From positions 62,001 through 126,000 of the forward strand of contig JAOAQX010000018.1 of the NCBI GenBank assembly GCA_025210805.1: 64,000 nt of DNA, given 5' to 3'. The notes beneath the pieces are model-generated. The model was not told the DNA's origin. It saw only the letters and a program-made list of their open reading frames with translations, and searched no databases. Below are positions 9,290 to 17,083 of this stretch, piece by piece (positions within the stretch are counted from its first letter, which is position 1; each line of letters begins with the position of its first letter). The position numbers were made by a program, and so were the translations under genes. This DNA comes from Flavobacteriales bacterium. GTDB lineage: Bacteria; Bacteroidota; Bacteroidia; Flavobacteriales; CAJXXR01.

Positions 9290-9769
9290 TTAGAAATACA
9301 CCCGTATAAAAGGTTGTGTTCTTAAATGTGGACTTTTACCAGGTTCATGTAATACATCGTATTCTAAACCAACAGTAACATTTTCTGTTCTATACCCTAT
9401 TCCCAAAAATAATGAGGGGATATAAGAGGGTAATTGATCTGAAAATTTTATTCGAGAATATTCCAATGCAGTAGAAAACTGAATCATTTCTATAGGATTT
9501 ACCAACCCGATTAAGTTAACTCCTAAACGAGTAGCCGAATTCAAATTATTTCCAGCATATTGGAAGGTAATTCCTCCTCCCCAAGAAAGGTATTTATTAT
9601 AATCATAAATAGCTGATGGTGCGACCAAAATACTGGTTGTATTCCCAAAAGTACCACCTATATTCCCTCCAAAACGCCATTTTCCTCTTTTTTGACTATT
9701 TGCAAATTGACCATAAGACAAAGAACTAAAAGTCAAAAGGAACAATAATAATAAACTTGCTTTTTTCAC
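9290..9769 (-). CDS. Small outer-membrane beta-barrel protein
   Basis: This 159-residue protein has the signal peptide 'LLLLFLLTFSSLSYGQ' (cleavage before FANSQ) and alternating strands ending in '...LRTQPFIRVYF'. The C-terminal Phe is the usual Bam-recognised end of a beta-barrel. It is probably a 6-8-strand outer-membrane barrel. The specific role is unknown. Its start codon overlaps the RlpA stop at 9769, suggesting coupled expression with that cell-wall protein. Confidence 0.75.
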   Translation of the reverse strand: MKKASLLLLFLLTFSSLSYGQFANSQKRGKWRFGGNIGGTFGNTTSILVAPSAIYDYNKYLSWGGGITFQYAGNNLNSATRLGVNLIGLVNPIEMIQFSTALEYSRIKFSDQLPSYIPSLFLGIGYRTENVTVGLEYDVLHEPGKSPHLRTQPFIRVYF

Positions 9770-10527
9770 TATAAACTTAATTTAATTTTCACTAAAAAAA
9801 CATCTGGGAAACTATTTGCTATTTGCATAGCTTTTGCTTTTGCTTTTTCTCTTGAGTAAAGCCCTCCTACAAGCTTGTAAATGGTTTTTCCATTCGCCTG
9901 TTCCTTAAAAATAAATAAGTCTTCATTCTCCGAAAATCCCATCTTTTTTGCTTTTTCTTTTATTTGTTCAATAGCTTCCAAGCTTGAAAAAGCTGCCAAT
10001 TGGATTCCATATACCGAAGGTTTTACAGAGTGCCCTACAATTGTTGGAAAATTGGTTTTAGAAGTGTCAGCAAGCTTTACGGCTTCCTTTTTTACTTGAG
10101 AAAAAGATTTATCGGTTGTTCTAGGCGCCATTCTTCTTACTAGATGACTGTTGTTTTTATACTGAATAATTTTCAATCTTCCCTTTACTTTCCCACGTTC
10201 AGTAAAACTCAAACTCTCAGCAGTAGCTCTTGATACTCTTAAAAATTCTTTGGCATCTTTAGGAAGTCGGTCATTAATTTCTACAAAAACACTTTTTTTA
10301 TTTTCAATATTTACCACTTCAATTATGGTATGAAAGGGTAAAGTTTTGTGAGCTCCAGATATTTTAGTTTTGTCATACACCTCACCATTTGCTGTTTTGT
10401 TTCCGTGCAAATTATCATTATAATAACTCATTATTCCCTCTTGGGTATCTCCAATGCTCATTTGGGCAAAACCCGAAAAAACGATTCCGATGAAAAGGAT
10501 ACTTAGCTGTAAAATTTTATTTCTCAT
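9769..10527 (-). CDS. rlpA: RlpA-like double-psi beta-barrel protein with SPOR domain
   Basis: This 252-residue exported protein has a signal peptide in residues 1-21 and an RlpA barrel (~28-120) with 'HGNKTANGEVYDKTKISGAH' and 'VEINDRLP'. These hold the Glu, His and Asp positions used for lytic transglycosylase activity in RlpA. A C-terminal SPOR domain (~170-250, 'VYGIQLAAFSSLEAIEQIKE') binds denuded glycan at the division site. It probably trims septal peptidoglycan. It is the first gene of a pair with the barrel protein downstream. Confidence 0.85.
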   Translation of the reverse strand: MRNKILQLSILFIGIVFSGFAQMSIGDTQEGIMSYYNDNLHGNKTANGEVYDKTKISGAHKTLPFHTIIEVVNIENKKSVFVEINDRLPKDAKEFLRVSRATAESLSFTERGKVKGRLKIIQYKNNSHLVRRMAPRTTDKSFSQVKKEAVKLADTSKTNFPTIVGHSVKPSVYGIQLAAFSSLEAIEQIKEKAKKMGFSENEDLFIFKEQANGKTIYKLVGGLYSREKAKAKAMQIANSFPDVFLVKIKLSL

Positions 10528-10619
10528 ATCGTGAATTTATACAAAGTTTAAAAAAAAGAGAAAAATATCATCTCAATTCTAGATTAATGTGGAATTTTGT
10601 TAAAGAAAAATCTACATTA

Positions 10620-11729
10620 ATGAGTTTCCAAAAAGTATTTGATAGCTATAACTGGGAAATTACCAAAGAAAGTATTTACCAAAAAAGCACCAAAGACGTA
10701 CAACATGCACTGGCTAAAGAGCACCTAGATCTTGAAGATTTCAAAGCCCTTATTTCCCCTGCAGGTCTGCCTTTTTTGGAACAAATGGCTCAAAAAAGTC
10801 ATCAGTTAACCATCAAGCGTTTCGGTAAAGGAATTCAGATGTACGCTCCCATGTACTTGTCTAATGTATGTGAAAATATTTGTACCTATTGTGGTTTTTC
10901 GATGAACAATAGAATTAAAAGGAGAATTTTAACTGATGCAGAAATTATAGAAGAAGCAAAGTTCATTAGAAATTTAGGCTATCAGCACATTCTTTTGGTA
11001 ACAGGTGAAGCCAATAGAAAAGTGGGCGTTAGCTATCTAAAGAATGCTATTGAATTAGTAAAACCCTATTTTCCATATATTTCTATTGAGGTACAACCCC
11101 TTGAACAAAATGAATATGAATCGCTTATTTCAGCAGGACTTCATGCAGTTTTAGTTTATCAAGAATCATATCATAGAGAAACGTACCAAAACTATCATAC
11201 CAGAGGAAAAAAATCTAATTTCGATTATCGCCTTGATACACCAGACAGACTTGGAAATGCTCAGATTCATAAAATAGGAGTTGGAGCACTTTTAGGACTA
11301 GAAGACTGGAGAACCGAATCTTTTTTTACAGCTTTGCATCTAGATTATTTGGAAAAAAAATATTGGCAAACAATTTACTCTATCTCTTTTCCCAGAATAC
11401 GTCCTCATGAAGGCGAATTTGAACCAAATATTTACCTTTCTGACAAAGAATTAGTACAGCTTATTTGTGCTTACCGACTTTTTAACCCAGAAGTAGAACT
11501 TTCTATTTCCACCAGAGAAAGTGAAATGTTCAGGGATCATATTATCAAACTCGGAATCACCAGTATGAGTGCCGAATCTAAAACAAATCCTGGTGGTTAT
11601 TCTGTAGATCCTGAAAGTTTAGAACAGTTTGAAATATCTGATGAAAGACCCACGCAAGAGATCGTACAAATGCTCAAAAAAAATGGCTATGAAGCTGTTT
11701 GGAAAGGATGGGACATGGCGCTTCAATAA
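10620..11729 (+). CDS. thiH: 2-iminoacetate synthase ThiH
   Basis: This radical-SAM tyrosine lyase makes dehydroglycine for the thiazole ring of thiamine. The CxxxCxxC cluster is in 'CENICTYCGFS' and 'ILLVTGEANRKVGVSYL' follows as in the family. The C-terminal BATS region includes 'SAESKTNPGGYSVD'. I start at the ATG at 10620 (MSFQKVFDSY). The upstream in-frame ATG at 10587 adds eleven residues that do not look conserved. Other thi genes are absent from the window. The product is about 369 residues, a normal length. Confidence 0.93.
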   Translation: MSFQKVFDSYNWEITKESIYQKSTKDVQHALAKEHLDLEDFKALISPAGLPFLEQMAQKSHQLTIKRFGKGIQMYAPMYLSNVCENICTYCGFSMNNRIKRRILTDAEIIEEAKFIRNLGYQHILLVTGEANRKVGVSYLKNAIELVKPYFPYISIEVQPLEQNEYESLISAGLHAVLVYQESYHRETYQNYHTRGKKSNFDYRLDTPDRLGNAQIHKIGVGALLGLEDWRTESFFTALHLDYLEKKYWQTIYSISFPRIRPHEGEFEPNIYLSDKELVQLICAYRLFNPEVELSISTRESEMFRDHIIKLGITSMSAESKTNPGGYSVDPESLEQFEISDERPTQEIVQMLKKNGYEAVWKGWDMALQ

Positions 11730-11870
11730 ATATTTGCCATAATAATAATGTTTTATCCCGCATTTTGAAAACATAAATAACTATTTAACTAACAAAAAGT
11801 TACTTAATTGTATTTTACAATTTTCTGATAATTTTTTCATATTTTAGAGAGCAATCTAAATTTTAAAGAA

Positions 11871-12250
11871 ATGTTTATTAAACTCTCTGCCTGTGCTTTA
11901 ATGGGAATAGTAGCCACCAAAATCACTATTGAAGTAAATATGGATATCGGGCTCAAATATTATTTGGTAGGTCTGCCAGATTCTGCCGTAAAAGAAAGCG
12001 AACACCGTGTTGAAGCAGCTATTAAAAATATTGGATATCGTAGGCCGGGAAAAAAGATTGTAATTAATATGGCCCCTGCCGATATTAGAAAAGAAGGTTC
12101 AGCTTATGATGCTACTATTGCTCTAGGTATTTTGATGTCTTCAGGACAAGTAAACTTTTCAGCAATCAATGAATTTATTGTTATGGGTGAATTATCGCTC
12201 AATGGAGATCTTCAACCTATTAAAGGTGCGCTACCTATAGCCTTAAAAGC
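11871..12250 (+). pseudogene. comM: comM/yifB, 5' fragment (interrupted)
   Basis: These are the first ~126 codons of the Mg-chelatase-like AAA+ ATPase ComM/YifB: 'YYLVGLPDSAVKESEHRVEA', 'INMAPADIRKEGSAYDATIA', 'VMGELSLNGDLQPIKGALPI'. At 12251 the sequence passes into the left end of a Tn7-like transposon. The frame then reads six transposon-encoded residues (VNYKRK) to a TGA at 12270-12272. ComM is a hexameric helicase that promotes branch migration in natural transformation. This fragment lacks the whole ATPase core. The 3' part is at 27096-27779. Confidence 0.9.
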
Positions 12251-12314
12251 TGTCAATTACAAAAGAAAATGAGAAAACACAAAAGTAAATGAGATTATTA
12301 CAAAAGAATGTAAG
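12251..12314 (+). repeat. Transposon left end with three packed TnsB-type sites
   Basis: After the terminal TGT, three direct repeats near ACAAAAGNAAATGAG occur at 12259-12273, 12279-12293 and 12300-12314. They are spaced 20-21 bp apart, as for the overlapping TnsB binding sites of one Tn7 end. The third copy is degenerate (ACAAAAGAATGTAAG). Confidence 0.75.
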
Positions 12315-12333
12315 AAATGGCAGGCAGAATAAC

Positions 12334-13152
12334 TTACACACTTAGCGATATACTGCCTTCTTCAATCCAAATTACATCTATTTCTCTTGATAAAGGTTTT
12401 AAATTTATATTTGCTTTATAATTTATTGAATACTGATCATTTTCTTGATCTGTATAGACTACCTTACATTTTAATATAGGAATATTTTCAACAATTGAGA
12501 GCTCCGAATTTTCAGCGATTCTTTGTATAATGACTAAAAAACCGAAATACGATTCACAAATAGGTATTAAAATCTCATCTTCTTTAAATATATTACCTAT
12601 AACATGTTCTTCCATTCCTTCATAACACCTATACAACTCAAAATCATGTATTTTTAAAACTATTTTATTATTTTCTTCAATAAATTCATATTTAATATTT
12701 GTCACATTTTCTAAACCATCAATGTACTTGACTAATAATTCGTGATTAAAATAATACTCTACATTCACATTCTTAGCTATCCCATTACCAATGTTTATTA
12801 ATCGAAAATATTGACTATCTCTAGTAGTTGTTTCATTGAAAGTCCACATAGGAAAACTTCTACTTATTATTCTATCTCCATCAAAAGAAAGTAAACCTTT
12901 AAACTTTCTATCAAATACAATAGTTGGTAAATACGAATATTTTATTTGTTTATCAAATAAAGCATTCTGCTCTTCAGCTTGTTTAAGTTTATCTGCTGAT
13001 ATTTCCTTTTGTCCTTTATTTGTTTTATATGTTAAATACGCTATTATAGTTGTTGCTATAGCAGTCACAACAGTAAAAACATCAGTCAAACTAAAGCCTA
13101 CAGAATCTATTAAGATACTAACCTTAACAATAAAATTTTCAAATACATTCAT
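12334..13152 (-). CDS. Membrane-anchored protein of unknown function
   Basis: This 272-residue protein has one TM helix near residues 22-42 (DVFTVVTAIATTIIAYLTYK) and a short charged coiled stretch (QKEISADKLKQAEEQNAL). The remainder is a soluble beta-rich domain containing 'FRLINIGNGIAKNVNVEYYF', a strand-turn motif seen in many small-anchor proteins. I do not recognise the family. It is the cargo gene nearest the left end and its start overlaps the stop of the broken reverse-transcriptase frame by 14 bp. It may have been the partner of that RT, but this is inference from position only. Confidence 0.6.
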   Translation of the reverse strand: MNVFENFIVKVSILIDSVGFSLTDVFTVVTAIATTIIAYLTYKTNKGQKEISADKLKQAEEQNALFDKQIKYSYLPTIVFDRKFKGLLSFDGDRIISRSFPMWTFNETTTRDSQYFRLINIGNGIAKNVNVEYYFNHELLVKYIDGLENVTNIKYEFIEENNKIVLKIHDFELYRCYEGMEEHVIGNIFKEDEILIPICESYFGFLVIIQRIAENSELSIVENIPILKCKVVYTDQENDQYSINYKANINLKPLSREIDVIWIEEGSISLSV

Positions 13153-13552
13153 TATTCTTTTTGTTCTTTGTGATCACTTTTTTTTTCAAAAGATTATGAT
13201 AAAATCGATCAGAGACCTCAGAATCATGAATTTGATAAATTGAAATCTTTCGTATTCCTCCAGATGGTTTTGGAATATTTTTCACCATTGGTTTGGATGG
13301 CATATATGTTCCATTCAATTTTTTTTTAGAAACTGATTTAGCAATTTGTTTTCTTCGTTTATGAACATAAAATGGGTTATACAATTTATTTTCTTTCCAT
13401 TCTAATGGTATACCTATTTTTTTGGGTTTAAGGTTTAAATATATCTAACTCAATCTTTCATGAGAAATATGAATATAATTATGATATAAATTATATCTAT
13501 TCATTAATTCCCTTGCTTGAATTTCAATATCTTCTAGTAATATTTCCTCCAT
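13139..13552 (-). pseudogene. Reverse transcriptase, truncated and with an in-frame stop
   Basis: Reading from the ATG at 13550-13552, 35 codons lead to a TAG at 13445-13447. The same frame then continues, without another start until later, to a stop at 13139. The second part reads '...YMPSKPMVKN IPKPSGGIRKISIYQ', then 'IHDSEVSDRFYHNLLKKK'. That is the N-terminal RT0/RT1 region of a bacterial reverse transcriptase (K-P-S-G-G-x-R-x-I-x-I). The palm domain with its catalytic Asp-Asp motif is absent. It is therefore a double-lesion remnant of an RT gene, possibly of a defence-associated RT (DRT) or retron type; the class cannot be decided. Confidence 0.55.
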
Positions 13553-13569
13553 AATATATAATAAAACAA

Positions 13570-13599
13570 ATATGTCCTGTAAAAAAATACAAGACATAT
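13570..13599 (-). other. 12-bp hairpin just upstream of the RT remnant
   Basis: On the minus strand ATATGTCTTGTA pairs with TACAGGACATAT (one G-U) around a T-rich loop, ending 18 bp before the RT start codon. Either it is part of a structured RNA with the 13601-13697 element or it is a weak terminator; the following TTTGTTTTATT is a poor U-tract. Confidence 0.45.
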
Positions 13600-13600
13600 A

Positions 13601-13697
13601 CACGGGTTACATAATTAAAAATAAGTTCTAATTTAATACCATATGTTTAGAAATAATGATACACCATTCTCTAAAAAAGAGCTGTAATGAAACCCGT
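13601..13697 (-). ncRNA. Candidate structured RNA upstream of the RT remnant
   Basis: ACGGGTT at 13602-13608 and AACCCGT at 13691-13697 are complementary and enclose about 80 nt. Inside are smaller inverted repeats, CTCT/AGAG and TTCTAA/TTAGAA. On the minus strand this region precedes the RT gene directly. Retrons and several DRT systems place a folded template RNA there, with outer a1/a2-like pairing. The resemblance is in layout only, and random A+T-rich sequence makes short hairpins easily. Confidence 0.3.
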
Positions 13698-13837
13698 TAA
13701 TTCCATAAGAATACCCACAATATAAAACAAAAAATGATAATAAAATAATATTTCATTTTCATAAGCTTATAGCGTAAACTATTACATTTTAAAAATTAAC
13801 TTTTATTAATTTACTCTAATAAATTTATAAAAAAAAT

Positions 13838-13879
13838 GACCCATCTGGGTACGCTATATTCAGGAAGCTTGATGGGTTC
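13838..13879 (-). terminator. Terminator-like hairpin after the small ORF
   Basis: On the minus strand ACCCATC pairs with GATGGGT, followed by CATTTTTTTT. It would end transcription coming from the XRE-ImmA pair and the 53-codon ORF, separating them from the RT region. Confidence 0.55.
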
Positions 13880-13966
13880 TATTAATACAAAACTAGTATA
13901 TTTTTGTGAAAAAAAATCAACTATCAGTATTCTTTCCAGGAATTGGGACTAAATATGGTTCATTCG

Positions 13967-14128
13967 TTAAATTCCAATGTAAAAGTAAATTCCCACAGTA
14001 CAATTGAGCCATCCTTCTTCTTTATATGGAGCTTTTAATTCATCATACTTTAATTTATACTTTTGATTACATTTTAAACAATAAAATGTACCATTATCTA
14101 ATTTCTTACAGTTTTTATAGTGGTGCAT
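13967..14128 (-). CDS. Small ORF, 53 residues, Cys-containing
   Basis: An ATG at 14126-14128 opens 53 codons beginning MHHYKNCKKLDNGTFYC-LKC, with Cys at positions 7, 17 and 20 like half a zinc ribbon. It lies 30 bp after the ImmA stop in the same direction and before a terminator-like hairpin, so it could be the third gene of that transcript. No family is recognised. Coding potential is plausible but unproven. Confidence 0.4.
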   Translation of the reverse strand: MHHYKNCKKLDNGTFYCLKCNQKYKLKYDELKAPYKEEGWLNCTVGIYFYIGI

Positions 14129-14158
14129 GAAAATTTTCTTCGTTTATTCACTAAATAA

Positions 14159-14674
14159 TTAAAACAGACCATAACCTAGGTTAGCTAGGCGAAATGACAT
14201 TGCTTGGATACTAACATTAAACTTTTTTGCTAAATATTCTACTGCATCAGAATTAACATTCTTCTCAATTAAGTTTATTTCATATTCAATAAAAGATTTA
14301 GGCATCAATAATGCAGCTGCGAATGCATTTGCTTCTCTTTCTTTTTTTAATTCACCTGTAGATGAATCTTGATTTCTGTATAATCTGTTTTCACCTTTAT
14401 CAACAAAAATAGGGAATCTACTATGCAGGAAAAAATGCCCCAATTCATGGGATATTGTAAACCTCTGCCTCTTTTCATCATGAGATTTATTATACCTAAT
14501 ATAAACATTATCCTCCTTAAGTATTAATACTCCTGATATTGAATCTTCTAATACTTCAGGCTGAACATCAATACCATAATGTTTTGCAATTTTATAAACG
14601 TCAATAAAATCACATTTTTCGATATTCAATTCCGACAAAATTTTTGTGGCTTTTTCTTCTATAAATTTGTTCAT
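14159..14674 (-). CDS. ImmA/IrrE family metallopeptidase
   Basis: This 171-residue cytosolic zinc peptidase carries HExxH in 'FTISHELGHFFLHSRFPI' and the later 'EREANAFAAALLMP', the third-ligand Glu helix of the ImmA/IrrE (COG2856) family. Family members cleave a cognate XRE repressor to induce mobile-element or toxin genes. Its start overlaps the stop of the XRE gene (ATGA), the classic repressor-antirepressor arrangement. Confidence 0.9.
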   Translation of the reverse strand: MNKFIEEKATKILSELNIEKCDFIDVYKIAKHYGIDVQPEVLEDSISGVLILKEDNVYIRYNKSHDEKRQRFTISHELGHFFLHSRFPIFVDKGENRLYRNQDSSTGELKKEREANAFAAALLMPKSFIEYEINLIEKNVNSDAVEYLAKKFNVSIQAMSFRLANLGYGLF

Positions 14675-15018
14675 GATGAAATTATTTTATCAATTACACT
14701 TCCTAGACTATCTAATTCCAAAGAATTAAAGCTATCAGGCTCCAAATATTTCAAATAATTATGTGATGCTTTTTTCTCTTGTAATTTAATATCTTCTAAT
14801 GAAGGTAACAGTGATGAAATCTCTATCTCAAGATAATTTGCGATCATATATAAAGTTGACAATGAAACATGATGCCTACCACTTTCTATGTTAGATAAAG
14901 ATGAGCGACTAATTACTAGTAGATTAGATAAAGTTTCTTGACTTAACCCTTTTTCTCTTCTTAGGTTCTTAATATTTCTCCCTATATAAAGGTATATACC
15001 TTCCTTAAATTTATCCAT
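14671..15018 (-). CDS. XRE family transcriptional repressor
   Basis: This 115-residue protein has an N-terminal helix-turn-helix, 'IKNLRREKGLSQETLSNLLV' with 'SRSSLSNIESGRHHVSLSTL' as the recognition part. The acidic C-terminal tail is the likely contact and cleavage region for the downstream ImmA peptidase. It faces the 297-residue gene across 291 bp holding inverted repeats around both promoters, so it probably represses that gene and itself. Confidence 0.88.
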   Translation of the reverse strand: MDKFKEGIYLYIGRNIKNLRREKGLSQETLSNLLVISRSSLSNIESGRHHVSLSTLYMIANYLEIEISSLLPSLEDIKLQEKKASHNYLKYLEPDSFNSLELDSLGSVIDKIISS

Positions 15019-15056
15019 ACCGATCCCTTTAAAGTTTGCTAAAATAGTAAATATGT

Positions 15057-15070
15057 TTAAATGATAAACA
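15057..15070. promoter_or_regulatory. Candidate XRE operator in the XRE promoter
   Basis: GTTT-N6-AAAC within ATATGTTTAAATGATAAACA resembles the half-sites of the repeat at 15125-15145. It lies about 40-50 bp upstream of the XRE start codon. Confidence 0.35.
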
Positions 15071-15106
15071 AAACAATACTAATTACAACTACAATATACA
15101 CACTTT

Positions 15107-15138
15107 TTTGTTAAAACCAAAATAAATGTTTATATTTG
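15107..15138 (+). promoter_or_regulatory. Bacteroidota promoter for the 297-residue gene
   Basis: TTTG at 15107-15110, a 20-bp spacer and TATATTTG at 15131-15138 match the -33/-7 consensus exactly. Transcription would start near 15145 and leave a leader of about 165 nt containing the 29-nt palindrome. Confidence 0.7.
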
Positions 15139-15145
15139 AAACATT
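15125..15145. promoter_or_regulatory. Candidate operator overlapping the -7 element
   Basis: AATGTTT-N7-AAACATT is a perfect inverted repeat that covers the TATATTTG box, so a bound dimer would block RNA polymerase. The XRE protein encoded 107 bp away is the obvious candidate. Confidence 0.5.
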
Positions 15146-15153
15146 GAAAGAGG

Positions 15154-15182
15154 GATGTATGTTTGTAATACAAACATACATC
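15154..15182. promoter_or_regulatory. Perfect 29-nt palindrome in the leader
   Basis: GATGTATGTTTGTA and TACAAACATACATC are exact reverse complements around a single A. It begins about 9 nt after the predicted transcription start of the 297-residue gene. It may be a second operator; as RNA it could fold only with a larger loop. Confidence 0.6.
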
Positions 15183-15310
15183 TAGTGTTTAACTTAAAAT
15201 GATGCGTATGATTAGATAATTATTATTTTTTAAGAAACTGTGAAAGTAGCATGCAGTTAAACCCTATTAAATATTTGCTACACTTTAATTAATACTTTAT
15301 AAAAAATAAT

Positions 15311-16204
15311 ATGCATAAAGTAAACTTTAATGAATACTTCGGTATTCAAGATCTGGATACAGATCATATCAATATTCCTCTTGATGAGGATTTAAAGGCT
15401 TTTATTTGCCCTTATCAAATTTTTAATAGCTCACATCCAACAGCTTCTCAAGTCAAGGCACGTCATGATGTATTCTTTAAATATGTGATTACAGATTTAA
15501 TCAATCCTAAATCAGAAAAAAAAGCTATTACATTTTTAGCAAATCTATCAGAACCAAATGAATATCATTTAGGATACTCAAAATCTAACAAAGGTAAAGG
15601 TATTGCTAAAGAAAAAGCCAGTAATATATACACTTCATTAAGTGATCATATATTTGTAAAAAATAATATTACGATTACCCATGAAGCGAGACATATATTG
15701 TTAAATGTTGAAGGTATTGGTCAAGACAATATGTCTGATATTATTTCAGATATTGCTAAAGATATTTTTGCTGAATTTACATTAAACCAGTGTAAAAAAT
15801 ATGGAATTACAACTGAACCTTATAAGGTTAAATATTTTTGTCAAGAGAACTTTATTTGGAAAGTTAAAGAAATGCATCTTCCATATTATAAAGGTAAACC
15901 TATAATATTATTACCTAAGTCAATTTTGAGTAACTCTAGAAGTTATCCTGAAAGATTCAACTATCATTGCTGTGTCAATAATATCGTTCCAAAAATACAA
16001 AAAAGAGAACTTCATATAGACAATCACAATGATTATATAAAACAGTATAAGACTCAAGAAAAGGTTTTACATAACAAAGTTTTTAAGGACTTTAAAAAAC
16101 CAAAAGGAAGTTTGTACTTATTCATTCAGGAATACCCAAACTCATTGTTAGAATTTGATGAATATGTTAAATACAATTTACCTTGTTACTCAGAAATATC
16201 CTAA
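15311..16204 (+). CDS. Unknown 297-residue cargo protein, XRE-controlled
   Basis: This is a soluble protein without TM segments or signal peptide. Visible features are 'MHKVNFNEYFGI', 'LKAFICPYQIFNSSHP', 'NEYHLGYSKSNKGKGIAKEK' and 'GIGQDNMSDIISDIAKDIFA'. I recall the last pattern (GIGxDxxSDxxxxI) from uncharacterised proteins in defence and mobile islands, but I cannot name the family. It has an exact promoter with operator-like repeats, diverges from XRE-ImmA and ends at a strong terminator. That is an inducible one-gene unit, which suits a toxin or defence effector. No catalytic motif is evident. Confidence 0.75.
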   Translation: MHKVNFNEYFGIQDLDTDHINIPLDEDLKAFICPYQIFNSSHPTASQVKARHDVFFKYVITDLINPKSEKKAITFLANLSEPNEYHLGYSKSNKGKGIAKEKASNIYTSLSDHIFVKNNITITHEARHILLNVEGIGQDNMSDIISDIAKDIFAEFTLNQCKKYGITTEPYKVKYFCQENFIWKVKEMHLPYYKGKPIILLPKSILSNSRSYPERFNYHCCVNNIVPKIQKRELHIDNHNDYIKQYKTQEKVLHNKVFKDFKKPKGSLYLFIQEYPNSLLEFDEYVKYNLPCYSEIS

Positions 16205-16248
16205 CAAAAAAGAGACTATTCGATAAAAAAAGGGTAGTCTCTTTTTTT
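16205..16248. terminator. Bidirectional rho-independent terminator
   Basis: The stem AGAGACTA (16211-16218) / TAGTCTCT (16235-16242) is flanked by A- and T-runs. It lies between the 297-residue gene and the convergent 72-residue gene. Confidence 0.88.
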
Positions 16249-16279
16249 ATAACGACTTTTTCAATAACCAGTTATCTAT

Positions 16280-16498
16280 TTAATGGTCTTGAAAATATAC
16301 TCCTATTTTCTCTCCAGTAGTTAAATTCGTAACCATACAATCTCCAAATGGATTATGTTCTCTCCAATACAATTTATCACCAACAGATAAATTATCATCA
16401 GAAATCATTTCAAAAATAGAATCTCCTGAATCAGTTGAAACGTAAATCATTCCTGTTTCCTTTTCAATTTTAGTAATTTCTCCTTCCATAAATAACAT
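16280..16498 (-). CDS. Small OB-like protein cotranscribed with the resolvase
   Basis: This 72-residue protein (MLFMEGEITKIEKETGMIYV...) has alternating beta strands and 'SVGDKLYWREHNPFGDCMV', reminiscent of a small OB or KOW-like barrel. It starts 2 bp after the resolvase stop, so the two are almost surely expressed together. An internal Met at codon 4 is an alternative start. The function is unknown; an accessory role in recombination is only a guess. Confidence 0.6.
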   Translation of the reverse strand: MLFMEGEITKIEKETGMIYVSTDSGDSIFEMISDDNLSVGDKLYWREHNPFGDCMVTNLTTGEKIGVYFQDH

Positions 16499-16500
16499 TA

Positions 16501-17067
16501 TTAATTTGATTGTTTGTCGACTCTATAAAATGTAGCTTTACTGATATTTGCTTTATTACAAGCTTCAATTATTGGCACGTTCATATTTTTATAAAGATGA
16601 TTTGCATAATTATATTTCTCTAAGGTCTCTTTTTTAAAACCTCTTGGACGACCTAAATGTTTTTTTCTTTTACGAGCATTGACTAATCCAGCTTTTGTCC
16701 GTTCACTGATTAAATTCCTTTCAAATTCGGCCACCGAAGCAAAAATCTGAAGTAAGAACTTACCATTAGCTGAAGTAGTGTCGAATTGAGGTTCTGTTAA
16801 GCTTTTAAAGTTAACCTCCATCTTTCCCAATTTCTCAATTAAATCAACCATATTCTTAAGTGATCTAAAGATTCTATCATTTTTATAGATAATAATTAAA
16901 TCACCCTTTCTAACATAGGAAAGCATTTGATTCAATCCTTCTCGATCTTCTCTTACACCGCTTGCAACATCCGAAAATATTTTTTTACAACCAGCTTCTT
17001 TCAGTAATGTAATTTGAGTTTCTAAATTTTGTCCTGGGCGACTTACCCTTGCATAACCAACCTTCAT
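16501..17067 (-). CDS. Serine resolvase (TniR-like)
   Basis: This 188-residue small serine recombinase has its catalytic Ser in 'MKVGYARVSRPGQNLETQ' (residue 9). It also has 'DREGLNQMLSYVRKGDLIII', 'KNDRIFRS', the helix-E region 'FASVAEFERNLISERTKAGL' and a C-terminal helix-turn-helix ('VPIIEACNKANISKATFYRV'). Length and domain order fit resolvases that separate cointegrates rather than large integrases. A palindromic res site lies just upstream. Tn5053/Tn402 elements use such an enzyme (TniR) to finish replicative transposition. Confidence 0.9.
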   Translation of the reverse strand: MKVGYARVSRPGQNLETQITLLKEAGCKKIFSDVASGVREDREGLNQMLSYVRKGDLIIIYKNDRIFRSLKNMVDLIEKLGKMEVNFKSLTEPQFDTTSANGKFLLQIFASVAEFERNLISERTKAGLVNARKRKKHLGRPRGFKKETLEKYNYANHLYKNMNVPIIEACNKANISKATFYRVDKQSN

Positions 17068-17083
17068 ACAATTTCTTATATAT

